Assembly (NCBI GenBank): GCA_016702335.1
Contig: JADJEF010000020.1
Coordinates: 1,054,001-1,118,000, forward strand
Length of the DNA stretch: 64,000 nt
DNA from: Rhodocyclaceae bacterium
Lineage (GTDB): Bacteria; Pseudomonadota; Gammaproteobacteria; Burkholderiales; Rhodocyclaceae
Reading direction: 5' to 3'
Shown: positions 43,640 through 52,524 of the stretch, one piece after another
How the letters are laid out: every line of letters begins with the position of its first letter
Numbering within the stretch: the first letter of the stretch is position 1
The notes under the pieces: generated by a model
Told to the model about the DNA's origin: nothing
What the model saw: the letters and a program-made list of their open reading frames with translations, nothing else
Databases searched by the model: none
Made by a program: the position numbers and the translations under genes

Positions 43640-44778
43640 TACTTGAAAAGCCCTTTGTCGCGCAACTCCGCAAGACTGTCTTCGAAACGATCTCGCTCAA
43701 TACGCGCGCCCTGCACCCATTCAACAAAGCGACAAAGTCCTTCTTCAATTGAAACTGCGGGTCTAAATCCAAGCGCACGCGAAACCTTGGTCAAGTCAGC
43801 GACATTGTGGCGAATGTCACCGGCACGAAAGTGGCCCGTCACGGCAATCTCAGATTGACCACCAAGATAACGGCGCAGCGTCGTAGCTATCGTGAGCACA
43901 TCGGTCGCGGAACCAGACCCAACGTTGAACGCATCGATCAATTTCGTGTCGGGATGCTCAATCCCACGCATCGTTGCCTCAACGACATCGTCAATAAATA
44001 CAAAATCCCGGCTCTCTTTACCGTCCTCAAAAATGTTTATGGGATTGCCGTGGCGCAGGCGCGTAGAGAAAATGGAAAGTATTCCCGTGTAAGGATTTGA
44101 CAACGACTGGCCGGGCCCATAGACATTTTGATAACGAAACGCCAATGTGGAAACGCCGAGAGCCGCACCAACCGAGAGGAATAGTTGTTCCTGGGTCAGC
44201 TTAGTCACTCCGTAAACCGACGATGGATGGAGGGCCGAGGTTTCGTCCGTTGGTAGTAACAGCAATGTATCAGCGCAATGCGGACATGTATGTTCGAAAA
44301 ATCCCTTCTCCATCTCGGCAGCTGCGCGCGCCCCCGGAAAAGAAATGCCGTGCACTGGACACTGATACTTGCCTTCACCATACACGGCACGTGACGATGC
44401 CACGACCAAGCGACGAATCGGGAAGCGTTCGTTAGCAATCAGGTCTAGCAACAGGGCGGTTCCTCCAACATTGACATCTGCATAGTGTCGGATCGCGTAC
44501 ATTGACTGCCCCGTGCCCGTCTCTGCTGCCAGGTGAACAACCACGTCAGCGCCGGGTAGGGCCTTCAGCACGTCTTCGCGGCAAGTGACATCTCCCTTAA
44601 CGAAATCAACTTTCCCTGCTATCGTCCTGAATAAAGGGGATTCAGAAGAGTCATCGCCATGAATCTGCGGGGAAAGATTGTCCAACACGCTGACGCGATA
44701 GCCCGCATCAAGCAATCGCAAGGAAAGCCGGGACCCGATAAAACCAGCTCCACCGGTCACCAGTACTCGTTGGGTCAT
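43639..44778 (-). CDS. NAD-dependent sugar epimerase/dehydratase with zinc-ribbon insert
   Basis: Extended short-chain dehydrogenase of 379 residues, TQRVLVTGGAGFIGSRLS at the start. It keeps the SDR catalytic area with YGVTKLTQE and has an inserted metal-binding-like module near residues 137-170: CPVH, then CPHC about 30 residues later. Relatives with this insert include dTDP-rhamnose/talose-type 4-epimerases and reductases. The exact sugar is not predictable. It overlaps the acyltransferase start by 4 bases and probably supplies a precursor for the GT2 block. Confidence 0.85.
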   Translation of the reverse strand: MTQRVLVTGGAGFIGSRLSLRLLDAGYRVSVLDNLSPQIHGDDSSESPLFRTIAGKVDFVKGDVTCREDVLKALPGADVVVHLAAETGTGQSMYAIRHYADVNVGGTALLLDLIANERFPIRRLVVASSRAVYGEGKYQCPVHGISFPGARAAAEMEKGFFEHTCPHCADTLLLLPTDETSALHPSSVYGVTKLTQEQLFLSVGAALGVSTLAFRYQNVYGPGQSLSNPYTGILSIFSTRLRHGNPINIFEDGKESRDFVFIDDVVEATMRGIEHPDTKLIDAFNVGSGSATDVLTIATTLRRYLGGQSEIAVTGHFRAGDIRHNVADLTKVSRALGFRPAVSIEEGLCRFVEWVQGARIERDRFEDSLAELRDKGLFK

Positions 44779-45368
44779 TGTCTATTGTCCTGTGGCTCGG
44801 TGCTGCTTAAGAACTGATCAACCGTCAGGTAGAAAAGGTTCATGTCCTTCTTGATTTGCTCCGAAGGCCAGTCCCACCAGGCCAAACGTAGCAACCGCTC
44901 TATTGTTTCGGCCTGAAATCGATACTTGATTACTACCGCTGGCACTCCACCTACGATTGCGTAAGGAGGTATCGATTGAGTAACGACCGATCCTGCCGCT
45001 ACCACCGCACCATCGCCAACAACAACTCCGGACAGTATGGTTGCGTTGGCACCTACCCACACATCGTTGCCGATTCGGACGGGTCCCTTTGAAAAGGTAT
45101 CGCGATTGACATCGCCCTCGAAAACCGCAGCAAAGGGAAAGTTCGCAACCGCACGATAGTTGTGCTCACCGCTTGCTATTATCTTTACGCCGTTGGCCAC
45201 GCTACAGTATTTGCCGATTTCGACCCTGTCGTCGTCGCGAAATAGAAGGACAGTCTGCTCACCAATACCATACGTTCCGCAGCCAATAGAAACCCTCGGG
45301 TCGATTGTCGAGAAACCGAGTTGACGCCTGATCCAGCGTGGTAAGCGCGCAAAAAATGAAGCAGTCAT
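44775..45368 (-). CDS. Hexapeptide-repeat acyltransferase, copy A
   Basis: A 197-residue left-handed beta-helix acyltransferase (CatB/WbbJ-like). It has RIGNDVWVGANATILSGVVVGDGAVVAAGSVV-type repeats and the C-terminal IVGGVPAVVIKYRF. The catalytic-His loop lies around EHNYRAVANFPF. It probably O- or N-acetylates a sugar of the glycan. The stop overlaps the epimerase start. Confidence 0.88.
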   Translation of the reverse strand: MTASFFARLPRWIRRQLGFSTIDPRVSIGCGTYGIGEQTVLLFRDDDRVEIGKYCSVANGVKIIASGEHNYRAVANFPFAAVFEGDVNRDTFSKGPVRIGNDVWVGANATILSGVVVGDGAVVAAGSVVTQSIPPYAIVGGVPAVVIKYRFQAETIERLLRLAWWDWPSEQIKKDMNLFYLTVDQFLSSTEPQDNRQ

Positions 45369-45379
45369 CGCGTTACTCT

Positions 45380-46291
45380 TTATCTCTTGGCCAACTTAAT
45401 GCTGCAAAGAATAAATCGGCCTGGTGAGGAAAATGATTCCCATCCGAAGTATCTGAAGAGTATTCGATCGATTCCATACCAAATGCGTCCCAAGGGCTCG
45501 TAATACCTCTTTGCCGGTTCCTTCAGTGCCGTCACTTGCATCGAAAAGCCCAGGCTGTGCAAATGCCACCCTCTGATCTCGACAGACTCAAACTCATTTG
45601 CGCAGAAATTCTTCAACAGATCCACATTGACCGGTCGCTCATGCGGACTCGTCATGGTGTATCCACGAGCTACTTCGGCCCCATGTCTTTCGCTGATCAG
45701 TCCCAGCCACTTTGGCAATTTATCAAGTAGCACGAGCAGTGCCGCAGAGCACACTCGATCGATCAATTTGATCGCCAGACTTCTGGATATCACCGTAGTC
45801 AGCGGCTCGTACATGAACACACGCCCACCCGGTTTGACGACCGATCCAATCTTTTTTAGGGTCAGCTCAAGCTCACTCTCAGGCAGATGGTGCAAAAAGG
45901 CGCTGACGAACACGCTATCGAAATGTCCCTGGTAACTCCCGCTGTCCCAGTCCAAAAAATCGGCACACGCGAAGCTCACATTCTCGACCTTGCGCTTGGC
46001 TTTTAACGCGTCGGCCGCATTGATCTGCTCTTTTGAAATATCAATACCGAGTACAGACATACCCCGTTCCGCGAAATGGAATGAGAGCCATCCACCTCCG
46101 CATCCTAGGTCCAGGAGTCGTCCCCCAGGCTTCAATAGGTAGTCCACATACTCGCGCTCCAACGGCTCTCTTATCACTCGGTGCAAATACGGCGTTAGTT
46201 GCCACTGGTATGTCATGTAGTCGCCATACATGTTCCACCAGGCCTTTTCATCCTGATGCCATTGCGACAAGGCACCCCACTCCGTACTCAT
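45380..46291 (-). CDS. SAM-dependent methyltransferase, copy A
   Basis: Class I methyltransferase of 303 residues. SAM-binding motif I is LLDLGCGGGWLSFHFAERG near residue 60, then IDISKEQINAAD and the acidic FACADFLDWDSG. An aromatic acceptor region VYEPLTTV follows. The C-terminus holds a hydrophobic segment. It likely methylates a sugar or the glycan end. Its ATG overlaps the preceding acyltransferase stop by 4 bases. Confidence 0.85.
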   Translation of the reverse strand: MSTEWGALSQWHQDEKAWWNMYGDYMTYQWQLTPYLHRVIREPLEREYVDYLLKPGGRLLDLGCGGGWLSFHFAERGMSVLGIDISKEQINAADALKAKRKVENVSFACADFLDWDSGSYQGHFDSVFVSAFLHHLPESELELTLKKIGSVVKPGGRVFMYEPLTTVISRSLAIKLIDRVCSAALLVLLDKLPKWLGLISERHGAEVARGYTMTSPHERPVNVDLLKNFCANEFESVEIRGWHLHSLGFSMQVTALKEPAKRYYEPLGRIWYGIDRILFRYFGWESFSSPGRFILCSIKLAKR

Positions 46292-46986
46292 TTTGGTTTC
46301 GCGGTTAACGCTAGAGCTGCCAACAAGTCTGCCGGGCTAGAAAACAAATCGACGTGTGCATTTAACCAATCGTCAGGCATCTCCCACCACCTCGATGCAA
46401 GTAATTTTTCACGTAGCAACTCATCAAAACGATAGCGTATTACCCGTGCGGGAACGCCCCCAACGATCGCATAGTCTGGCACGTCGCGTGTTACCACAGA
46501 GCCCGCACCAACAATTGCACCGATGCCAACTTTCAAACCCGCCATGACGAGGGCACCGTGACCAATCCAAACATCATGACCTATCGTAGTTCGTGGCACT
46601 GGCTTGCTAAGGTTTAACTTTGAGAACGTCCTCACCAGAGGCGTATCTCTTAAATAAAAAGCCGGGTGGGAACTCACCGTGGTTACCTCATGCTGGGGTA
46701 AGCCGATAAACACATTCGTTGCTATCGAGCAAAACTTGCCGAGATCGCAAATCATCGCTGTCGATTCTCTCTGCAGATAGGTGTGATCGCCAACGGTGGA
46801 GTCGATCAACACAACACGTGCAAAAAGAACGCTAGAGCGACCCAGTCTGGAGCTCTTGTCAACTAACACTCCGTCATGTAACCGGCAGCTAGGGTTTGTG
46901 CGCACTAGCTTGGCATAGCGAAGCTCTGAAACCAAATATTCGAAGCATTTCCTCGCCTGTTGCTTCAAAAACAGCAGTACGGTCAT
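46288..46986 (-). CDS. Hexapeptide-repeat acyltransferase, copy B
   Basis: Beta-helix acyltransferase of about 232 residues. It has TIGHDVWIGHGALVMAGLKVG repeats and the terminal IVGGVPARVIRYRF, close to copy A in architecture but longer at the N-terminus (a basic, hydrophobic start MTVLLFLKQQARKC). ATG 46986 is preferred over the GTG at 46995, because an AAGGG site lies about 8 bases upstream of it. The acceptor is probably a glycan sugar. Confidence 0.87.
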   Translation of the reverse strand: MTVLLFLKQQARKCFEYLVSELRYAKLVRTNPSCRLHDGVLVDKSSRLGRSSVLFARVVLIDSTVGDHTYLQRESTAMICDLGKFCSIATNVFIGLPQHEVTTVSSHPAFYLRDTPLVRTFSKLNLSKPVPRTTIGHDVWIGHGALVMAGLKVGIGAIVGAGSVVTRDVPDYAIVGGVPARVIRYRFDELLREKLLASRWWEMPDDWLNAHVDLFSSPADLLAALALTAKPK

Positions 46987-47103
46987 GGCATACACCCTTT
47001 GCCCTGGCCTATATCAATACCAATTAACGAAGTCACCGATACACTCAACACGCTCACACCGCACGGCAAACAAAGTGAGTAAGAGGACGTCCTCGACTGC
47101 CTT

Positions 47104-47898
47104 TTACCGTTGGCAATCCGGTATTTGTGACCTGTTCCACGTCAAAACCCGAAGCGTTAAGCGCCTTCTTCCAAAACCATAGGGGATAGTCGCGATCCCC
47201 AGTTTGGGGTCGTAAAGGTACCCGGATGAAGAAATGGACGGAGAGGTCGCCTGATACCGCTGCATTAATAAAGCCCAAACAACTCGTACGGCTGCAGAAA
47301 TCACTGAAACCAGATGACGATAGCCCGGCCATGGCGTCTCATTTAGGACAAAGAGCACCCCTCCCCGTTTCAGACTTCGGCGTATTTCCCTTAGAACCGA
47401 CTCCAAATTATCGGCGTGATGTAGCGCCGACGAAGCAACCACCACATCCAGAGCCCCATCATCAAAAAGGAGAGGCGCGAACAAACCCTCAATCAAACTG
47501 ATCTTTTCGGGACACCCATGCATCAGTTCCACTACCTGCGGAAGTAAGTCGTTCAGAAAGTGTTTGCTCGAATCGAGGGGATAAATCATCGCCACGGAGT
47601 CCCGACGCGAAAGAATGGCGGTCAGCCAGCCTCCTCCGCATCCCATATCAAGCACTTTTGCGCCCTGCGGAATGTAGCGATCCCACTCCAGTTGCTCAAC
47701 CGCCGTAATGTAATTACACATATCCCCGATCGTTCCGAGGTATTCACGCGCACCCCTCAGTGAAGCCTGAGAATCAGGGTACGCAGCCATCATCGCCTTA
47801 TCAAACTGGGAAACCCCATGCAAGGCTTGCGCGACGATCCAGCTATCGCTACCTGATAGCCCTCCGGCTCCGCAAACATCTCCCTTCATTTCATTCAC
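47104..47898 (-). CDS. SAM-dependent methyltransferase, copy B
   Basis: Class I methyltransferase of 264 residues, with VLDMGCGGGWLTAILSRRD (motif I near residue 87), then YPLDSSKHFLNDLL, and motif IV/V region VVVASSALHHADNLESVLREI. The relationship to copy A is distant. A 107-base gap upstream of copy B acyltransferase contains no gene. Target unknown. Confidence 0.83.
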   Translation of the reverse strand: MNEMKGDVCGAGGLSGSDSWIVAQALHGVSQFDKAMMAAYPDSQASLRGAREYLGTIGDMCNYITAVEQLEWDRYIPQGAKVLDMGCGGGWLTAILSRRDSVAMIYPLDSSKHFLNDLLPQVVELMHGCPEKISLIEGLFAPLLFDDGALDVVVASSALHHADNLESVLREIRRSLKRGGVLFVLNETPWPGYRHLVSVISAAVRVVWALLMQRYQATSPSISSSGYLYDPKLGIATIPYGFGRRRLTLRVLTWNRSQIPDCQR

Positions 47899-47924
47899 GT
47901 GGATACCTTAAAACTGAAGGTCCA

Positions 47925-48713
47925 TCAAAGGGAAAACCCATCGTCGACAATAAGGTTTTGCCCAGTCATAAACTGCGACTGATCTGACAACAGAAACAGT
48001 AGCGCTCCGACCAAGTCATTTGGCGACAACATCCCCTTTGATGCACAATGACCGTTGTAAGCGGCTAGAAAACCGGCAGGCTGATCCGCAAGAATTCCAC
48101 CTGGACTCAAGCTGTGAACCCGGAGGCCGGCACCCTTGAAATACTGCGCAAAGTAGCGGGTAAGCTGAACAACAGCTGATTTAATTGCGGCATATTCAAC
48201 CGGCATGGTCATCGGCGTCCCTGCATAGATTTCGAATCGTGGAACTATCGTCCCGTATATCGAGGAAAGATTGACGATGTTACCGCCGCCGTGGTCACGG
48301 AAGAACAGTCCGAACTGCTGCGCCACAAGGAAGTAGCCGCCAAGGTGCTGTCCGACGTTGTCGCAAAAATCTTCGTAAGTCACATCTTCAAGCTTGCGCC
48401 CGTAATTCCGGTTGCGCGGGTACGCATTGTTGACCACCGCGTCAATGCGACCATGTTTTTTCTTCAGTCCGTCGATGAGCGCGCCCACCGATTGAGGATT
48501 AATGATATCCAGCGAAGCCGCCTCTGCACGCCCTAGCCGTGACTTATTCATTTCTGCCGCCGCACGAGTTGCAGCCTCCACATCACGATCGGCCACGATG
48601 GCGACCCCTCCGATCTTTACGATCGCCGTGCAGAACTGCCTCCCGAGAACACCAGCCCCACCTGTCACAACGACTACTTTATCTGTTAGCAAATGACTAC
48701 CCCTCTCAAGCAT
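47925..48713 (-). CDS. Short-chain dehydrogenase/reductase
   Basis: Classical SDR of about 255-262 residues: VVVVTGGAGVLGRQF (NAD(P) binding), NNAYPRN (NNAG-like), Ser in NLSSIYG, and YxxxK in VEYAAIKSAVV. Such SDRs in glycan clusters reduce keto sugars. The ORF begins at 48713, but a TTG at 48692 (MLTDKVVVVTGG) has AGGGG about 7 bases upstream and is an equally good start. Confidence 0.85.
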   Translation of the reverse strand: MLERGSHLLTDKVVVVTGGAGVLGRQFCTAIVKIGGVAIVADRDVEAATRAAAEMNKSRLGRAEAASLDIINPQSVGALIDGLKKKHGRIDAVVNNAYPRNRNYGRKLEDVTYEDFCDNVGQHLGGYFLVAQQFGLFFRDHGGGNIVNLSSIYGTIVPRFEIYAGTPMTMPVEYAAIKSAVVQLTRYFAQYFKGAGLRVHSLSPGGILADQPAGFLAAYNGHCASKGMLSPNDLVGALLFLLSDQSQFMTGQNLIVDDGFSL

Positions 48714-48731
48714 TCCCTTGCAAAAACAAAC

Positions 48732-50557
48732 TTAATGCGCAGTTGAAGCATCCTTTTGCCTCAAAAGCTGGTGAACAAAATGGAGATTCCGAGTCAGATT
48801 TTGCCCATCCAGCGGGCCAATATACTTCTCCATCACCGACCGATCGAGGAATGGAGAAAAACGCTCGTGGCCGGACTGGAAATCAATGAATGCTGCGATA
48901 AGGTCCGGTACGGTGCCAACGGTAACAAGTTCCGATTTTCCGTCGTATGGTGGGTCAATAACCTCACAATCATTCCTGTAGTAGACGCAAGGAATCCCCA
49001 AGCAGGAAGCCTCAAAAAGAGTTTGCGAATACAGTGAGATGTAAAAATCTGTCTGTTCAAGAACCTCATGGAATGGAATCGTGTCCAGAATTTCGTCTAC
49101 TAACCCCGGGAAATATTCCTGCACAAAATTTTGATATTGCTTGCGGTAACCATTAGCTCTTACCTTGATAACAACCCGCAGGGTTGCTCCTGCTCCTTCA
49201 CGATTCTTAACGCCGACAAGACATCGTTCATAAATTCGAATTCCACCGCCACGTAGGAGTTCAGGTCGATCGGGCTGTATGCCGAAGTACCTATCGTTAC
49301 AGTGGGCGTTGCGCGATTTATGGAACGGGGCGTATGCTCGCTGGCGTACAAGTCCATTCGTGGATCGCCAAGACACACTACGTTGTCCATCCCACGGAAA
49401 TAATTTTCCTTGATACTTGCCGAATAAGCGTTGATGGTGCTGGCGTATTTGCTTTCATCTAAAAACTCGCCTGACATAAAGCCGTTTATTATCAGATAGC
49501 TGGGAACTCCTCGTGCTCGGCAAACGCAATCGACCAAGGTGGCAATTAGTCCGATGTTTGCAATCAGGATCGCAAGTTTGATTGGATTTTTGTCGAGATA
49601 GCGGATAACACAATCCAGCGCACGCAAGGTTTCTGTAATTTGCCCAAGCACGCGCTGTTCGATGATCCCGACTGCGCTATCACTGATATCAACTCCATTC
49701 GCAAGGATTAACTTGCAGCAACGCTGTTCCTGAAAGTGCAGCATCAGGCGGTTCGCCGTGTCCTGATAGTTCTCGAGTCTCCCCCAAACGGGTATGGGAC
49801 GCTCCGTAAAGTATTTCAGGAATTCCTTGCTCCACGAGAAATGAGCCAGAACCAGACGTGTATCTGCATCTCGCTTCAACCGCTGGAGCAGGTCTCTGGT
49901 TGGATAATATTCCTGTACGAAAACTCCCGGCATCTGCCCTCTGCCAAGAAGCCGATCAACCCGTGACATGACTATGCCCTGAACCGCGGTCACGGTATCG
50001 CGAAACATCTGCTTCAGCTTTCGCGTCCTAATTTTTTCGTCCATCCAGCGAAATACGGGAAAGAAGTAGGTTTCGGCAGAATGACTCGCTTGACGCTCGA
50101 CAGGAGAAAACGGGAGCTCCATCTCCCCAAGAATGCTTTCTACGAACCCGATCTCGGTACCGACAAACAACTGCTCAAAATGGAGTTCTCTCAATCGCTC
50201 CAGACAAATTCTGTTCCTGACATAGGAAATGTAGTCGTTCCATATCTGCAGTCGAAACGCAAAACCAAAAGGAACGCCACGATAGGTAAAAATATCGGCA
50301 CCATTTGAGTCCAGATGCCAATCCCTAAAGAACTTGTAGGCTAGGAAGTTATTTTCCTGCATGCGTTGGTTATCAACCAGGTGATCGATGTAGAGGGCAA
50401 CACCACCCAAGAGGGCGACTTCTTGCTTGAGCGCAAAGTCATAGGTCAAGACAAGATCCAGTGCGGGATCAAACTGGTCTTGGCACGACGCCCACCAAGC
50501 ACGGGATTCCAGAATCAGGACATTCCTGTAATTTCTACCTGTATTTAGTACGCTCAT
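48732..50557 (-). pseudogene. Glycan-assembly glycosyltransferase-like protein, frameshifted
   Basis: Two frames encode one protein of roughly 605 residues. Part one runs from ATG 50557 (MSVLNTGRNYRNVLILES) to 49160. Part two continues to 48732 with ATLRVVIKVRANGYRKQY, FYISLYSQTLFEASCLGIPC and a charged end. The join lies at about 49175-49195, where minus-strand GGAGCA occurs twice in tandem, a likely slippage spot. The C-terminal half resembles the GT-B or CDP-glycerol-glycerophosphotransferase-like fold of capsule proteins (SLxxQTLFEASxxGIP motif). Its exact role is unknown. It sits between the SDR and the ABC flippase. A single-base correction would restore it, so a sequencing error must be considered. 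Confidence 0.75.
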
Positions 50558-50646
50558 TGAATACCTGTAAGGGAAGTACTGCTTTTGCGTCTGCTTGGAA
50601 GACCTTCCGGGTAACGTCAGTGCAAGCGGCGCACAGACAGCGTGTC

Positions 50647-52470
50647 CTAGTCTGCCGCCAAGGCCATGTGACGAAAACTTTCGCTACGCTCCAGCAATTG
50701 GTCGTAAGTACCCTGTGCCACTACTCGACCATTGGAAAGTTCTACGATGCTGTCGCAGTTTTTAATGGTCGTCAGTCGATGCGCGACGATCACGATCGTA
50801 AGTTCACGATCCAGTTCGGCGATGGCGCTCATAACTTCCTGCTCCGTTGCGTTATCAAGGGCGCTCGTCGCTTCGTCAAAAACCAAGACCGAGGCTTGTT
50901 TATATAGCGCTCTAGCAATGCCTATTCGCTGCCGCTGCCCGCCGGAAAGCCGAACGCCCCGTTCCCCAACAAAAGCCTCATAACCTTCGGGGCGACTTTC
51001 AATAAAGTCCGCAATCTTCGCTTGGCGTGCTGCCTCGCGAACTCGGTCCATATCTATATCTGAACGTGGAACACCAAACGCAACGTTCTCTGCCAGGGTC
51101 GTATCAGCCAGATAGATGGTTTGCGGTACGTGCGCGATGACTCGCTGCCAGGCTCTACGATTGTGACCCGCGATTGACACGCCATCCACGCGGACATTCC
51201 CTTGATCGGGTTCAATGAGCCCCATGAGTAAATCGAGCAGGGTGCTTTTGCCACTACCTGTCCCACCTACGATCCCAATCCTTTTTCTCTTAGGAATCAC
51301 CAAATTCAGTTTATCGATAACTGGGAGGCCACAGGTACCATAGCGAAAGGAAGTTTCATCGAAGCGAATCTCCTCCTTGAAGCTTAAAGGCAGAGGCTGC
51401 TGATCCAGCACGCCCTCCGGGAGTGGTTGTTCGAGAAAGGCAAGCGTTTCTGCCAAGGCGGCTCGGCTCCCGGCGATGCCAGCCCAAGCAGAATAGCTTT
51501 GCTGCAAAGAGGGCAATAATCGCTGGGCCCCCAGTGCTAAAGCCCCCAATAGCGGCAAAGCAGCAGCCACCCCTCCCGGTTGCAAACTCAAGCTGTAGGC
51601 CAACCCAACAATCAAGACCATTCCGATAGCCTCCATAGCGAATCGGGGGCTTCCTGCCATAAAAATATTGTTGCCCATGGCTAACCGGAGCGGATAGTCA
51701 GCCCGGCGATAGATCTCACAATAAAACGGCTGCGTGCCATCTAGAAGAACATCGCGGATACCACCCAGACCTTCGTGAACCGCCTTGATAACCTGCGTCG
51801 ACTCCCGTGCGATGCGCTCTGCATTGATCGCAAGTTTCCTTTTAAACAGCCAGGAAATCAGCGCATAGCACGATCCAAAACCAACAGCTGCAATAGTCGC
51901 GACCGTGGCGTCAAATGCAAGGAGTGCCAGCATCACAGCAATTAGCTGTGCAACCGAACTAACCAGTGTCAGCAATTGCAGGAGCACTCCAACCGTATAC
52001 CCAACCTTGTAGTCAAGACTGGCACTCACTTCACTGCTGTTTCGTGACAAATGCACCTGGAATGGTTGATAAAGCGTTCGCCGGTACACCTCAATACTGA
52101 TGTCCGAACCAGTTACGAAGGCTAGACGTGTATTGGCCCAGAGCAGCAACATCCTGATCCCGGCGGCGGCAACTGCGGCCCCTGCAAACGCGGCAGCAAA
52201 TGGCAGTAGCAAGGCATCCGCTGAAGTGATGCCTAGCAGATGCGCTAACTTCTCTACATGGGGGTTGGCAAATACCTTCTCAGGCGCGACCAAAATACCG
52301 AGAAATGGAACCACCGCACCAAGGCTTACGATCTCAGCAACCGCGCTCACTAGCGTAAGTAGCGATACAAGCCCGAATTGAATTTTTCGCCGACGGCTTA
52401 GTTGGCACCAAAGCTGCCAAACAAGGCCGGACAATTGCAGTTTCGAAGGGGTTGCATACTGCTCTGGCAT
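50647..52470 (-). CDS. Half-size ABC exporter, probable lipid-linked oligosaccharide flippase (PglK-like)
   Basis: A fused membrane-plus-ATPase half transporter of 607 residues. Six hydrophobic helices fill the first 330 residues. The nucleotide-binding domain has Walker A VGGTGSGKSTLLDLL, the signature LSGGQRQRIGIARAL, Walker B VLVFDEATSALD and the H-loop IVAHRL. Half-size exporters of this kind inside glycan loci flip undecaprenyl-linked oligosaccharides (C. jejuni PglK). The pgl-like genes further down the operon support this role; a lipid A-type MsbA is the alternative. Confidence 0.88.
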   Translation of the reverse strand: MPEQYATPSKLQLSGLVWQLWCQLSRRRKIQFGLVSLLTLVSAVAEIVSLGAVVPFLGILVAPEKVFANPHVEKLAHLLGITSADALLLPFAAAFAGAAVAAAGIRMLLLWANTRLAFVTGSDISIEVYRRTLYQPFQVHLSRNSSEVSASLDYKVGYTVGVLLQLLTLVSSVAQLIAVMLALLAFDATVATIAAVGFGSCYALISWLFKRKLAINAERIARESTQVIKAVHEGLGGIRDVLLDGTQPFYCEIYRRADYPLRLAMGNNIFMAGSPRFAMEAIGMVLIVGLAYSLSLQPGGVAAALPLLGALALGAQRLLPSLQQSYSAWAGIAGSRAALAETLAFLEQPLPEGVLDQQPLPLSFKEEIRFDETSFRYGTCGLPVIDKLNLVIPKRKRIGIVGGTGSGKSTLLDLLMGLIEPDQGNVRVDGVSIAGHNRRAWQRVIAHVPQTIYLADTTLAENVAFGVPRSDIDMDRVREAARQAKIADFIESRPEGYEAFVGERGVRLSGGQRQRIGIARALYKQASVLVFDEATSALDNATEQEVMSAIAELDRELTIVIVAHRLTTIKNCDSIVELSNGRVVAQGTYDQLLERSESFRHMALAAD

Positions 52471-52524
52471 TTCGATAATTTTTCTCCCGCCTTGCCGACC
52501 CTAGTTAAATAGAGGCTGGTTCAA

